Shown one piece after another: positions 5,861-13,692 of a stretch of DNA of 14,195 nt. The notes beneath the pieces were generated by a model that searched no databases, was not told the origin of the DNA, and saw only the letters and a list, made by a program, of their open reading frames with translations. Location of the stretch: assembly GCA_002299135.1 (NCBI GenBank), contig DBNM01000115.1, positions 19,810 to 34,004 on the forward strand. The letters are read 5' to 3'. The stretch is from Candidatus Neomicrothrix sp. UBA672 (GTDB taxonomy: Bacteria > Actinomycetota > Acidimicrobiia > Acidimicrobiales > MedAcidi-G1). Every line of letters begins with the position of its first letter. Within the stretch, counting starts at the first letter, position 1. The translations under genes and the position numbers were made by a program.

Positions 5861-7131
5861 GTTCTTATAGGTGAAATTTCTTTTACAACATCCGAAGCTA
5901 TTTCAATTGTTTCATCAATCAATTTTTCTGTATGAGCCAAACTCGGAAAAAGAACTTCATATGGTCCGGGAGCTAGAGCAACTCCACGTTTAAGCATCCC
6001 ATGAAAAAAATCCGGATAAATGCCGTTTTCTGCTATCGGTTTGACTTCCTCAAAATTACTAGGTTTCTTGTCACTAAAAAAAATACCGACTAGTGGGCCA
6101 ACTTTCGGTGTGGAAATTTCAAGATTACTTTTCGAAATAGCTTCTTTTAAACCTTGAACTAAACGATTTGCAATTGATTCCAAATATTCATACTCGGCCT
6201 TACCCAATAATTCAAGTGTGGCTTGACCTGCAGCCATAGCCAGAGGATTGCCTGACAAAGTTCCTGCTTGATAAACACCACCAATTGGAGCCAAATGACT
6301 CATCAACTCTTGTCTTGCAGCAAAAGCTCCTACTGGTAACCCGCCACCAATAATCTTTCCAAAACACCATATATCAGGGATTACGCCATACCAGCTAGAA
6401 GCACCACCAGAAGATAAACGAAACCCTGTTATCACCTCATCGAAAATAAGAAGGGCTCCTGACGAATCACAAGCTTTTCTAAGCTCTTGCAGAAAACCTG
6501 AGTCAGGTTCGACAAGGCCCATATTTGCTGCGACAGGCTCGACAATTACAGCAGCGATCGATTGATCTATTTCTGGCACCTTATTAAATGGGACAACTAC
6601 TGTGTCAAATACTGCACTTTCTGTAACTCCCTCGCTTCCAGAGATGCCTTGGGTAGCGACACCGCTTCCGGCAGCTGCCAGCAAAGTATCAGAATGACCA
6701 TGATAACAGCCTGAAAATTTGATTATTTTAGATCTGTTAGTAATACCACGCGCCAACCTTAAAGCTGTCATAGTTGCTTCTGTCCCACTATTTACAAAAC
6801 GAATCGACTCAATGCCCTTTACTCGTTCAATAATTGTCTCAGCGAGAATAATCTCCTTTTCGGTTGGAGCACCATAGCTCGTGCCACATGATGCTGCTTT
6901 ATTTATGGCCTCTATCACAGCCGGATGTGAATGCCCTAAAATCATCGGTCCGTAAGACTGGACGTAATCGATGTACCTATGTCCTTCTTCGTCCCAGACA
7001 TAAGGCCCCTCAGCATTTCTCACGAAATAAGGAACCCCCCCTACAGAACTAAAAGAACGAACAGGAGAATTAACACCACCGGGAATAACTTTTTTTGCTC
7101 GTTCAAACAAAGCTTGGTTTTTATCTGACAC
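5857..7131 (-). CDS. hemL: Glutamate-1-semialdehyde 2,1-aminomutase
   Basis: This 424-residue PLP enzyme turns glutamate-1-semialdehyde into 5-aminolevulinate, the second step of the C5 haem pathway. Expected motifs are all present: PGGVNSPVRSF (17-27), NSGTEATMTALRLARG (114-129), the GCYHGHSD loop (141-148), DEVITGFR (231-238) and the PLP lysine K259 in CFGKIIGGGLPVGAF. Length is typical. Translation starts at GTG 7131 with AGGA about ten bases upstream, inside the end of hemB, and only six bases separate the genes. It is the last gene of the hem operon. Its TAG stop overlaps the pgi stop on the other strand, leaving no room for a dedicated terminator between them. The assignment over other class III aminotransferases is firm because of the motif set and the cluster. 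Confidence 0.97.
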   Translation of the reverse strand: MSDKNQALFERAKKVIPGGVNSPVRSFSSVGGVPYFVRNAEGPYVWDEEGHRYIDYVQSYGPMILGHSHPAVIEAINKAASCGTSYGAPTEKEIILAETIIERVKGIESIRFVNSGTEATMTALRLARGITNRSKIIKFSGCYHGHSDTLLAAAGSGVATQGISGSEGVTESAVFDTVVVPFNKVPEIDQSIAAVIVEPVAANMGLVEPDSGFLQELRKACDSSGALLIFDEVITGFRLSSGGASSWYGVIPDIWCFGKIIGGGLPVGAFAARQELMSHLAPIGGVYQAGTLSGNPLAMAAGQATLELLGKAEYEYLESIANRLVQGLKEAISKSNLEISTPKVGPLVGIFFSDKKPSNFEEVKPIAENGIYPDFFHGMLKRGVALAPGPYEVLFPSLAHTEKLIDETIEIASDVVKEISPIRT

Positions 7132-7137
7132 TCGTGT

Positions 7138-8133
7138 TTAATCCTGCATAATCTCAGCAGCTTGCTTTGCTGCGTAAGTTAGTATTATGTCAGCTCCTGC
7201 TCTTTTAATCGAAAGTAAATGTTCCATCATTACTGATTCGCCATCTAGCCAACCGTTTGCTTGAGCTGCTTTAACCATAGAGTATTCGCCACTTACGTGA
7301 TAAGCAGCTATTGGAACTTCAACTTCTGCTCTAGCTTTTGCAATGACATCTAGATAAGACAATGCCGGCTTTACCATTACAATGTCCGCTCCTTCAGAAA
7401 TATCAGCTTTAATTTCAGTCATAGCCTCTCGTAAGTTCGCATGATCCTGTTGATAGCCACGACGGTCCCCCCCATCTTTTATTGTTACATCTACCGCATC
7501 CCTGAATGGTCCATAAAGCGACGAAGCGTATTTTGCAGAATATGCAAGAATAATAGTTTGAGTGTGACTACTTGAATCCAACGCATTGCGGATCGAAGAA
7601 ACTTGTCCATCCATCATTCCTGAGGGTGCGCAGATGTCAGCACCAGCATCCGCCTGAGCTAAAGCTATTTGATTATAAATTTCAAGCGTTGCATCATTAT
7701 CAACTGTTCCATCTGGTAACAAAATCCCACAATGCCCATGACTTGTGTACTCATCTACACACAAATCCGCAATAAGTGTCATATCGTCGCCAAAATTTTC
7801 TTTTAAATCTTTGAGTGCTAACTGAACTATCCCATCTGGATCCCATGCTCCTGAACCGAATTCATCTTTTGACTTAGGAATCCCAAACAGAATTACACCT
7901 GGTATTCCAAGTTTTCTTAATGAATCAACTTCAAGTTTCAAGCTTTCGAGCGTGTGTTGGTAAACACCTGGCAGTGAAGATATCTGTTGCGGTTCTTTAA
8001 TGTCTTCCCTGACAAAAAGAGGTGCAACAAAATCATTAACAGAAATCTGTGTTTCAGACACCAGTCTCCGTATAGCGCTCGTACGCCTGAGTCTTCGGGA
8101 TCGCCATTTCGGGAACTGTGCATTAATACTCAT
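7138..8133 (-). CDS. hemB: Delta-aminolevulinic acid dehydratase (porphobilinogen synthase)
   Basis: This enzyme condenses two 5-aminolevulinate molecules to porphobilinogen. Numbering from the upstream TTG at 8139, the Schiff-base lysines are K203 (AYSAKYASS) and K257 (MVKPALSYLD). The metal loop DLCVDEYTSHGHCG carries C127, D129 and C137. The Zn-type enzymes have three Cys there and the Mg-type have Asp, so this is the mixed Cys-Asp-Cys type. The allosteric-site stretch RGYQQDHANLREA (227-239) is present. I prefer ATG 8133, which has AGG about eight bases upstream and gives 331 residues. The TTG at 8139 has too short a spacing, though it cannot be excluded. It lies 23 bases after hemD and six before hemL. 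Identity is firm. Confidence 0.96.
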   Translation of the reverse strand: MSINAQFPKWRSRRLRRTSAIRRLVSETQISVNDFVAPLFVREDIKEPQQISSLPGVYQHTLESLKLEVDSLRKLGIPGVILFGIPKSKDEFGSGAWDPDGIVQLALKDLKENFGDDMTLIADLCVDEYTSHGHCGILLPDGTVDNDATLEIYNQIALAQADAGADICAPSGMMDGQVSSIRNALDSSSHTQTIILAYSAKYASSLYGPFRDAVDVTIKDGGDRRGYQQDHANLREAMTEIKADISEGADIVMVKPALSYLDVIAKARAEVEVPIAAYHVSGEYSMVKAAQANGWLDGESVMMEHLLSIKRAGADIILTYAAKQAAEIMQD

Positions 8134-8156
8134 ACTCAAAGCCTACGAAGGGATTG

Positions 8157-8903
8157 TCACGACCCCGACCATTGTTTTACAGCTTCAATCAGATCCTTTA
8201 CAGATTGTTCTTTTGCTTCAAAGACTTTCCAGCCTAAAATTCGGGCGCTCTTACCAGTAATTGGTCCTATGCAGACAGCATCAGGCGGTTGGGGAGAACC
8301 TGCTAGCTCATGATAACGATTAACTGCTGATGAAGCAGTGAAAATTATTGCATCAGCATTTTTTGCTTTACGTAATAATTTCGTTTCAACTTCAGTAGTG
8401 ATATTTCTATATGCAACAGTCTTATCTACACTCCAACCTGCATTTATTAACCCCTCGTAAAGCAGAGATCTAACGCTTTCAGCTTGCACTAAAAGAACTT
8501 TGTCGTTTTCTTTTTCAGGATTTGGAAACGCCTCAAGAAAACCTTCAGAAAAAGTCTTTTCAGGAATTAAGTCGACTGTGATCCCAGACTGCTTAAAAAC
8601 TTCAGCTGTTGCTCCACCAATTACAGCTACTCTAGGCCAATGGTTTTCTCCGAAAACTTTTACCTTATTTAAAAGTCTCGTTGCCCCGTTAGGAGAAGTG
8701 ACTATAACCCATTTATAAGCGTTTAAATTTTTTACTTTTTCTTCAAATCCTTTACCGCCATCTTTAGGATCAGTAATAGTTATCAATGGAATTGAAATAA
8801 CTTTCGCCCCCATATTTTCCAACTCAGAGAGAAGCGGTTCAGATTGCTCAAGCGATCTCGTTATTACGAAAGTTTTACCTAATAATGTTTTTTTTAAATT
8901 CAC
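8157..8903 (-). CDS. hemD: Uroporphyrinogen-III synthase
   Basis: This enzyme closes hydroxymethylbilane with inversion of ring D to give uroporphyrinogen III. The family is poorly conserved, but the weak markers are here in order: KTFVITRS at the N-terminus (10-17), VTSPNGATRL (68-77), a LLVQAESVRSLL stretch that replaces the usual LP-R motif, TVAYRN before the domain exchange, IIFTASSAVNRY, and CIGPITGKSARILGW near the end. The 248-residue length is normal. It starts at GTG 8903, with the GTGA overlapping the hemC stop by four bases, so it is translationally coupled to hemC. Cluster position between hemC and hemB makes the call secure despite the weak motifs. It is a standalone synthase, not fused to a methyltransferase as in some actinobacteria. 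Confidence 0.92.
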   Translation of the reverse strand: MNLKKTLLGKTFVITRSLEQSEPLLSELENMGAKVISIPLITITDPKDGGKGFEEKVKNLNAYKWVIVTSPNGATRLLNKVKVFGENHWPRVAVIGGATAEVFKQSGITVDLIPEKTFSEGFLEAFPNPEKENDKVLLVQAESVRSLLYEGLINAGWSVDKTVAYRNITTEVETKLLRKAKNADAIIFTASSAVNRYHELAGSPQPPDAVCIGPITGKSARILGWKVFEAKEQSVKDLIEAVKQWSGS

Positions 8904-9796
8904 AAATTCTCATTTAATAAACGGTCGCCACCTTCTTCATTTAAAAGCTTGTTTGCGATTTTTACCCCTAGCTTGTTGGCATCGGCTCCTGAGCCTTCTG
9001 CCTTTAGAAGTGTCATACCGTCTTTAGATGCAATAGAAGCTTTCAAAAAAATTTCTTCTTTTTTCAACTCAGCATGAGCTGCAACTGGCAAGCTGCATCC
9101 TGATCCAACTTCAGCTAAAAATGATCGCTCTGCATCAACGGCACTTCGAACTTTCTGGTCTTCAATTTCTTTCAACATCTTAATTATCTCAAAATCTTCT
9201 TCACGACACTCAATGGCTAAAGCCCCTTGCCCTACTTGTGGCAAAAGAATTGAGACAGATAGCGTGTCCATTTGTTCAGGCTTTAGATCAAGTCGATCTA
9301 AAGCAGCTTTTGCAACTACAACAGCATCAACATCGTCAGTTCGCGAAAGCCTAGTTTCAATATTGCCTCGCAACTCCTGGAACTTTAGATCAGGTCTCAA
9401 ATGAGCCAAATGTGATCTTCTTCTAATTGAACCAGTGGCTATTAGTGCACCTTTGGGTAGATCATTCCAAAAACAACCCACGAGTGCATCTCTTGGATCT
9501 GCTCTTTCGGGAACAGAAGCAAGTACCAATCCTGGGCTTGTTTGAGCTGGGAGATCTTTTGCAGAATGCACAGCTATATCTGCTTCCCCAGAAAGAACCG
9601 CAGATTGAACATCAGTAACAAAGACTCCCTGTCCACCAAGTTGTTGTATTGAAGTTTTTTTGTCAAGATCACCAACAGTGCTAACAACTAATGTTTCTAA
9701 CTCTATTTCCGGTGATATTTCTGAAAGTAGCTTAACTACGCGTTGTGTCTGTCTTAAAGCTAATCGGCTCCCTCGAGTTGCAATCCGCAGTGTCAA
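8900..9796 (-). CDS. hemC: Hydroxymethylbilane synthase (porphobilinogen deaminase)
   Basis: This 298-residue cytosolic enzyme links four porphobilinogens into hydroxymethylbilane. The N-terminal RIATRGSRLAL (4-14) is typical. D81 in HSAKDLP matches the catalytic Asp. Arg-rich TGSIRRRSHL (121-130) and ELRGNIETRL (141-150) line the cofactor site. C234 in EVGSGCSLPVAAH anchors the dipyrromethane cofactor. The start is TTG 9796, which gives the family's usual N-terminus; I see no strong ribosome binding site. Translation may rely on coupling to hemA, whose stop is 14 bases upstream. Its stop overlaps the hemD start by four bases. Identity is firm. Confidence 0.97.
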   Translation of the reverse strand: MTLRIATRGSRLALRQTQRVVKLLSEISPEIELETLVVSTVGDLDKKTSIQQLGGQGVFVTDVQSAVLSGEADIAVHSAKDLPAQTSPGLVLASVPERADPRDALVGCFWNDLPKGALIATGSIRRRSHLAHLRPDLKFQELRGNIETRLSRTDDVDAVVVAKAALDRLDLKPEQMDTLSVSILLPQVGQGALAIECREEDFEIIKMLKEIEDQKVRSAVDAERSFLAEVGSGCSLPVAAHAELKKEEIFLKASIASKDGMTLLKAEGSGADANKLGVKIANKLLNEEGGDRLLNENL

Positions 9797-9810
9797 AGCA
9801 ACCGATTCTG

Positions 9811-11070
9811 TTAAAGGTCGAAAAGATCTTGCAATGCTTCAGATAAACGTTCACCCCTTGGAGTCCCCGCAGCATCTTTAAGTCGAACGGTTGGTTCATG
9901 CATAAGTTTATTTGTAATAGCGGTTGTTAAAGTTTCAACTCCTTTTAGTTGCTCAGGAGTTAATTCAGGAAACCGTCTAAAAAGTTTCTGAAGTTCTGAA
10001 TTTCGTATCTCTTCTGCGCGAGAATGAAGTTCTGTAACTATTGGAGCTACTGACCTAGCTGAAAAAAGACTAGAAAAACGTTCTACCTCTTCTTTTATAA
10101 TTTCAATAACAGAGGAAACTTCTTTCTCTCTTGCTCTTATACCCTTTTCAGCGAACTCTCGTAAATCATCCATATCTAAGAGCGTTACTCCATCAAGTTC
10201 ACCAGCCGCAGGGTCAACATCACGAGGAACAGCAATGTCTACGATTAATAATTCTTTTCCTTTTCGTTGACTTACTGCTTCATCAAGATCTCCATACTCA
10301 ATGATCGTCGCAGTTGCCCCAGTTGAAGTTAACAACAAATCAACCTCTGATAAATTTTGTGGCAATTCATCAAGCCTTACAGGTTTTCCATTGAGTCTTT
10401 CTGCAGTTTCCAATGCACGATCCCAAGTTCTATTAGCTACTCGCAACTCGGCTATTCCGCCTGCATGCAAAGACTTCGCCATACCTTCACCCATTTCACC
10501 AGCACCAACAACTAAAACACGTCTACCGATTAATCCATCTAACTTTTTGTCAGCCATGGCAACTGCTGCTTGAGAAATAGAAGTTATATTTCGGGAAATC
10601 GAAGTTTCACTTCTTGCCCTTTTACCAACTTCAAGTGAATGTCTAAAAAGTGAATTCAGCACCGTTCCAACTGATTGTTCTTTAATTCCCAGTTCCCAAG
10701 CTGAACGAACCTGCCCTAATATCTCATGTTCACCTATGACGGCTGAATCAATTCCAGAAGATACTTTAAACAAATGTTCGATCGCTTCAGGACCAAAAAG
10801 GCCAATCAGATGGTCAGAAAATTCTTCAGGAGCGACATGTGAAATTTCGGAAAGAAAATTTCGTATGTCCTGATAAGCGCCATGAAATTTTTCAGCGTAA
10901 GCATAAATCTCAATACGGTTACAGGTTGAAAGAATTACCGCTTCACTGATGTTTTCACGCGAGGAAAGATCGGCCAAAGATTTTGGTAATTTTGCTTCCG
11001 GAACCGTCATCTTCTCGAAAAGATCAAGAGGAACAGTTCGATGGTTAAGACCAACGACTATTACCGACAC
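9811..11070 (-). CDS. hemA: Glutamyl-tRNA reductase
   Basis: This enzyme catalyses the NADPH-dependent first step of the C5 pathway, reducing glutamyl-tRNA(Glu) to glutamate-1-semialdehyde, and is normally the regulated step of haem synthesis. The nucleophile is C50 in STCNRIEIY. GEHEILGQ (113-120) is a family signature. The NADPH fold carries VVGAGEMGEGM (187-197). A helical C-terminal dimerisation region starts near residue 310. Length is 419, which is usual. It starts at GTG 11070 with TAGGAG about nine bases upstream. It heads the hemA-C-D-B-L cluster, 133 bases after rex, an arrangement like the actinobacterial rex-hemACD order. Read-through from rex or a promoter in the gap are both possible. 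Confidence 0.98.
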   Translation of the reverse strand: MSVIVVGLNHRTVPLDLFEKMTVPEAKLPKSLADLSSRENISEAVILSTCNRIEIYAYAEKFHGAYQDIRNFLSEISHVAPEEFSDHLIGLFGPEAIEHLFKVSSGIDSAVIGEHEILGQVRSAWELGIKEQSVGTVLNSLFRHSLEVGKRARSETSISRNITSISQAAVAMADKKLDGLIGRRVLVVGAGEMGEGMAKSLHAGGIAELRVANRTWDRALETAERLNGKPVRLDELPQNLSEVDLLLTSTGATATIIEYGDLDEAVSQRKGKELLIVDIAVPRDVDPAAGELDGVTLLDMDDLREFAEKGIRAREKEVSSVIEIIKEEVERFSSLFSARSVAPIVTELHSRAEEIRNSELQKLFRRFPELTPEQLKGVETLTTAITNKLMHEPTVRLKDAAGTPRGERLSEALQDLFDL

Positions 11071-11203
11071 GAATAAATCTCCTAAGCTGGGTTTCAGTAA
11101 GTGATCACGGAAATAAAACCTACTAACTGATTTTTCCTTAATTTCGAGTCTATTGCCAACCTTTTGTAATGAAAATTTTCTGGTATTTAGTCACCTGTAT
11201 CTT
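11071..11203. other. Intergenic gap between rex and hemA
   Basis: This 133-base AT-rich gap could hold a hemA promoter. It contains two short palindromes, GTGATCAC (11101-11108) and GAAAATTTTC (11171-11180). On the minus strand TTTTCA and TAGACT are 17 bases apart, a weak -35/-10 candidate. I see no intrinsic terminator for rex and no second Rex-like operator. Confidence 0.4.
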
Positions 11204-11839
11204 TTAATCAAATTTTCGAAGATGATCATAGTAACCAAGAATCTGAAGCTCAGTTGCTAAATCAACTTTCCTCACCTCAACCTCTTCAACAACATCTACA
11301 ACTACAGGTGCAAAATTCAAAATAGACCTAATTCCCGCTTCCACTAAACAATCAACGACTTCCTGAGCCGCAGCTGCTGGTGTCGTTACAATCCCTAATA
11401 CTGCAGATGTTTGAAAAACAAGTTCTTCTAGTTGGTCTAAATTTTTTACCTTCAGCCCATTAATCGTTTCTCCTACAACATTCGGGTCTGTATCTACGAG
11501 GCCGACAATTGGAAATCCACTAACCTGAAAACCTTCATACTGGCTTAAAGCTCTTCCTAAATTTCCAATTCCAACTAATACTGCTGGTCTCGGTTGACTT
11601 CCTCCCAAAACAACGCCGATCTCTTTAATCAAGCGCTCAGTTTCATATCCAACTCCACGTGTTCCGTATGAACCTAAATATGAAAGGTCTTTTCTAACTT
11701 TTGATTCATTACTTCCACTAATTTCAGCTAATTCTCTAGAAGAAACTGTCTTTATACCCGAATCATTTAATTCAACGAGTGCTCGTTGATAGACGGTCAG
11801 CCTAGAAAGTGCCGCTTCGGGCAGATTTAAATTTGACAC
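11204..11839 (-). CDS. rex: Redox-sensing transcriptional repressor Rex
   Basis: Rex senses the NADH/NAD+ ratio and represses respiratory genes when NADH is low. The 211-residue protein has the expected winged helix at 8-75: SRLTVYQRAL at 12-21, then SSRELAEISGSNESKVRKDL and the YLGSYGTRGVGY wing. A Rossmann fold follows with VLVGIGNLGRAL (87-98), its GxGxxG at 90-95, and an acidic LVDTDP strand end (114-119). The C-terminal helix ends EILGYYDHLRKF-like, as in relatives that swap this helix in the dimer. The start is GTG 11839 with only a weak AGAG upstream. It lies upstream of hemA on the same strand, as in other actinobacteria. A probable target site lies in this window at 1872-1893. Confidence 0.97.
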   Translation of the reverse strand: MSNLNLPEAALSRLTVYQRALVELNDSGIKTVSSRELAEISGSNESKVRKDLSYLGSYGTRGVGYETERLIKEIGVVLGGSQPRPAVLVGIGNLGRALSQYEGFQVSGFPIVGLVDTDPNVVGETINGLKVKNLDQLEELVFQTSAVLGIVTTPAAAAQEVVDCLVEAGIRSILNFAPVVVDVVEEVEVRKVDLATELQILGYYDHLRKFD

Positions 11840-11902
11840 ACTCTAATTAGATAGCACCATGATTCATAAAGCAAATAACATTTAATCGAAACAGTTGCTT
11901 TA

Positions 11903-11920
11903 TTCGGAAACGTTATTGAA
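11903..11920. promoter_or_regulatory. Imperfect dyad upstream of rex
   Basis: The dyad TTC-N3-AACGTT-N3-GAA is centred on a perfect AACGTT. On the minus strand it begins three bases after a TTGACT hexamer (11929 to 11924) that looks like a -35 box and overlaps the stop of the small upstream gene. That places the dyad where a regulator of rex could bind. It does not match the Rex consensus. A matching -10 box is not clear, so this is a weak candidate. Confidence 0.3.
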
Positions 11921-11921
11921 T

Positions 11922-12011
11922 TTAGTCAACAAGAAAGACGAACTGTATTACGGCTGCTCCCAAAATAGCTAATAAAAGCAGAGCCATAACAAGAGTTGTA
12001 CCAAAACGCAC
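11922..12011 (-). CDS. 29-residue single-helix membrane protein
   Basis: This small gene starts at GTG 12011 and ends at TAA 11922. The peptide begins MRFGTTLVMALLLLAILGAA and ends VIQFVFLVD, so it is one hydrophobic helix with a basic residue at position 2 and an Asp at the end. That charge pattern suggests the N-terminus stays inside. The GTG shares one base with the TAG stop of the S-adenosylmethionine hydrolase gene (TAGTG). AAGG sits nine bases upstream, inside that gene's last codons, which is good spacing for a ribosome binding site. The gene continues a chain of overlapping genes (MFS, proC, DUF62). I do not know its family or role. Initiation at the ATG of codon 9 is possible. Chance cannot be ruled out for so short a frame, but the start context and the clean membrane-helix composition favour a real gene. 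Confidence 0.6.
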   Translation of the reverse strand: MRFGTTLVMALLLLAILGAAVIQFVFLVD

Positions 12012-12901
12012 TACACATCACCTTGAATTTCTTCATCTGATTGTTTTAAAACTACTGGCACAGACTGAGCAGAAAAATTTTCAACAAAAGAAATAATTAC
12101 TTGATTACCAGTACTGATTTTCATCTCTTCTGCTGCCGACCCTCTACCAATTACAAGCGCTACTAGACCATACGAATCAATTGTTAACCCAAGTTCTCCT
12201 CCGCCTAGTTCTTCAAAAGTTTCTACCTTTTTAGCAATTCTGGTTTGTCCTGCAATTTTGATTTCAAAATGATTGATTTCATTTTCTTTTATTTCAAGTT
12301 CTATGGGATCTAAATTAATCTGAGCGTTTCCATACTGATCGACCCACAAAACTTCAGCATGAAGTCCATCACTCTCTTTAGAAGTTATTGGCATAAGGCC
12401 AGGTACTAAGCTTGAGACCTCAACTTCATCACCTAGCTCTAATAGATCTACTCCTGAAGCAATGTGTGCTGCAGCTGGACCAAAAATATCACGTCCAGCG
12501 AAAGTAGGACCAGGAGCCGGCAGTTGATAATTAATTTCTGTAAGTGAAACCGCTCGATCTGCCCCTCCTACTAAAGCAACCGTAGGTGCTAATAATCCAT
12601 TGTCAGGCCCTACTAGAACTGATTCTCCGCCACCAACCTCAACTGCAACTGCTCGCCGTTGTGTTCCGACGCCTGGGTCAACAACTGCCAAAACAACACC
12701 TGGTGACAGATATTGAGCACTACGAGCAAGAGCCAGTCCGCCTGAGCGGATGTCAAAATGTGGAACACCATGAGTAATGTCTATTACCTTTACGAAAGGA
12801 GCAATAGAGTTAATTACAGAATGAACTACTCCTACAAACTCGTCAGCCGTTCCGAAATCTGACAAAAATGAAATAGTTTCATATTTTTTACCTTTAGTCA
12901 T
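12011..12901 (-). CDS. S-adenosylmethionine hydrolase (SAM hydroxide adenosyltransferase, DUF62 family)
   Basis: This 296-residue enzyme belongs to the fluorinase/chlorinase superfamily. Ordinary members hydrolyse S-adenosylmethionine to adenosine and methionine. The N-terminal domain shows FLSDFGTADEFVG (12-24), DITHGVPHFDIRSG (41-54), VVDPGVGT (73-80), VGPDNGLL (97-104) and AGRDIFGPAAAHIA (135-148). D75, R82 and H146 would be the Asp-Arg-His triad that marks hydrolases, whereas the halogenases lack the Arg. The C-terminal beta-barrel domain includes WVDQYGNAQINL (186-197) and closes with the usual VIGRGSAAEEM. The ATG shares one base with the proC stop (TAATG). Its own stop overlaps the start of the 29-residue gene. 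Why bacteria spend SAM this way is not settled. The superfamily call is firm; hydroxide as nucleophile is inferred from the triad. Confidence 0.92.
   Translation of the reverse strand: MTKGKKYETISFLSDFGTADEFVGVVHSVINSIAPFVKVIDITHGVPHFDIRSGGLALARSAQYLSPGVVLAVVDPGVGTQRRAVAVEVGGGESVLVGPDNGLLAPTVALVGGADRAVSLTEINYQLPAPGPTFAGRDIFGPAAAHIASGVDLLELGDEVEVSSLVPGLMPITSKESDGLHAEVLWVDQYGNAQINLDPIELEIKENEINHFEIKIAGQTRIAKKVETFEELGGGELGLTIDSYGLVALVIGRGSAAEEMKISTGNQVIISFVENFSAQSVPVVLKQSDEEIQGDV
12021..12024 (-). promoter_or_regulatory. Ribosome binding site of the 29-residue protein
   Basis: AAGG on the minus strand, within AAGGTGATG at the end of the hydrolase gene, lies nine bases before the GTG at 12011. 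It is the main evidence for the choice of that GTG start. Confidence 0.5.
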
Positions 12902-13692
12902 TAATCACCAAGTTGCAAAGAACGTTCAGTGGCGGCAAAAACTGCTGCCCGAATAATTTCACGAAAACTAGCGTTTTCAAAAACTTCTATGGCAGCTGCA
13001 GTAGTGCCTCCTTTAGAAGTAACTTTTTGTCTTAAGACTTCAGCAGGATCATCAGATTCATATAAAAGCGCTGCTGCACCTAAAAGGGTTTGTTCGACAA
13101 GAGATTTTGCCTCATCTTTTGATAATCCGACTTCATATCCAGCGTCTATTAGTGCTTCAGCTAAAAAAAACAAGTAAGCAGGACCAGAACCTGAAAGACC
13201 TGTAACTGCATCTAGTTGACTTTCTTCAACAACCATTGCTGAACCAACGGCTGAAAGTATTTCAACAGCCCATATCAGATCTTCATCAGTAGCACTTGAA
13301 CCGGCAGCTACACCTGCTGAACCCTTCCCGATTAAAGCAGGCGTATTGGGCATAGCTCTTAGAACTCTTACATTTTCGCCAAGAATTTTTTCCATAGAAG
13401 AAACTTTCACTCCTGCAGCTATAGAAAGAACTCTGGCTGGATTCAATTTTGACAAAACTTCTAATGCTTCTGAAACCTTGTCTGGTTTCACAGCGATCAA
13501 GGAATCTAGTTCTGACAATGGTTCTTCTGAAATCGAAATACCAGGAATTGTGGCAGCTAAATAGTCTCTGCGTTCAGACACTGGTTCTACAACGTGGAGT
13601 TCATCTTCAGATGACCAATTATTTTTAAGCAATCCGCGTAGTAAAGCTTCACCCATATTGCCGCCACCAATGATTTGTAATCGGAAACTCAT
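12901..13692 (-). CDS. proC: Pyrroline-5-carboxylate reductase
   Basis: This cytosolic enzyme reduces 1-pyrroline-5-carboxylate to proline with NAD(P)H, the last step of proline synthesis. The Rossmann N-terminus has IIGGGNMGEALLRGLL (7-22). AVKP (67-70) and RAMPNTPALIGKGSAGVAAG (112-131) follow. The dimer/decamer helical domain holds GLSGSGPAYLFFLAEAL (165-181), EQTLLGAAALL (200-210) and TSKGGTTAAA (225-234). At 263 residues it is of normal length. Its ATG overlaps the stop of the MFS gene by four bases, and its stop shares a base with the next start, so it is in the middle of a tightly coupled operon. Proline synthesis has no obvious link to its neighbours here. Identity is firm. Confidence 0.97.
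   Translation of the reverse strand: MSFRLQIIGGGNMGEALLRGLLKNNWSSEDELHVVEPVSERRDYLAATIPGISISEEPLSELDSLIAVKPDKVSEALEVLSKLNPARVLSIAAGVKVSSMEKILGENVRVLRAMPNTPALIGKGSAGVAAGSSATDEDLIWAVEILSAVGSAMVVEESQLDAVTGLSGSGPAYLFFLAEALIDAGYEVGLSKDEAKSLVEQTLLGAAALLYESDDPAEVLRQKVTSKGGTTAAAIEVFENASFREIIRAAVFAATERSLQLGD

Noticed and set aside
7987..8313. Overlapping plus-strand frames of 86 to 108 codons across hemB and hemD
   Set aside because: They lie opposite conserved hemB and hemD sequence and look like chance frames of an AT-rich genome.
11071..11203. Second Rex operator in front of hemA
   Set aside because: I looked for TTGTGA/TCACAA half-sites; only GTGATCAC and GAAAATTTTC palindromes are present, and they do not fit the pattern.
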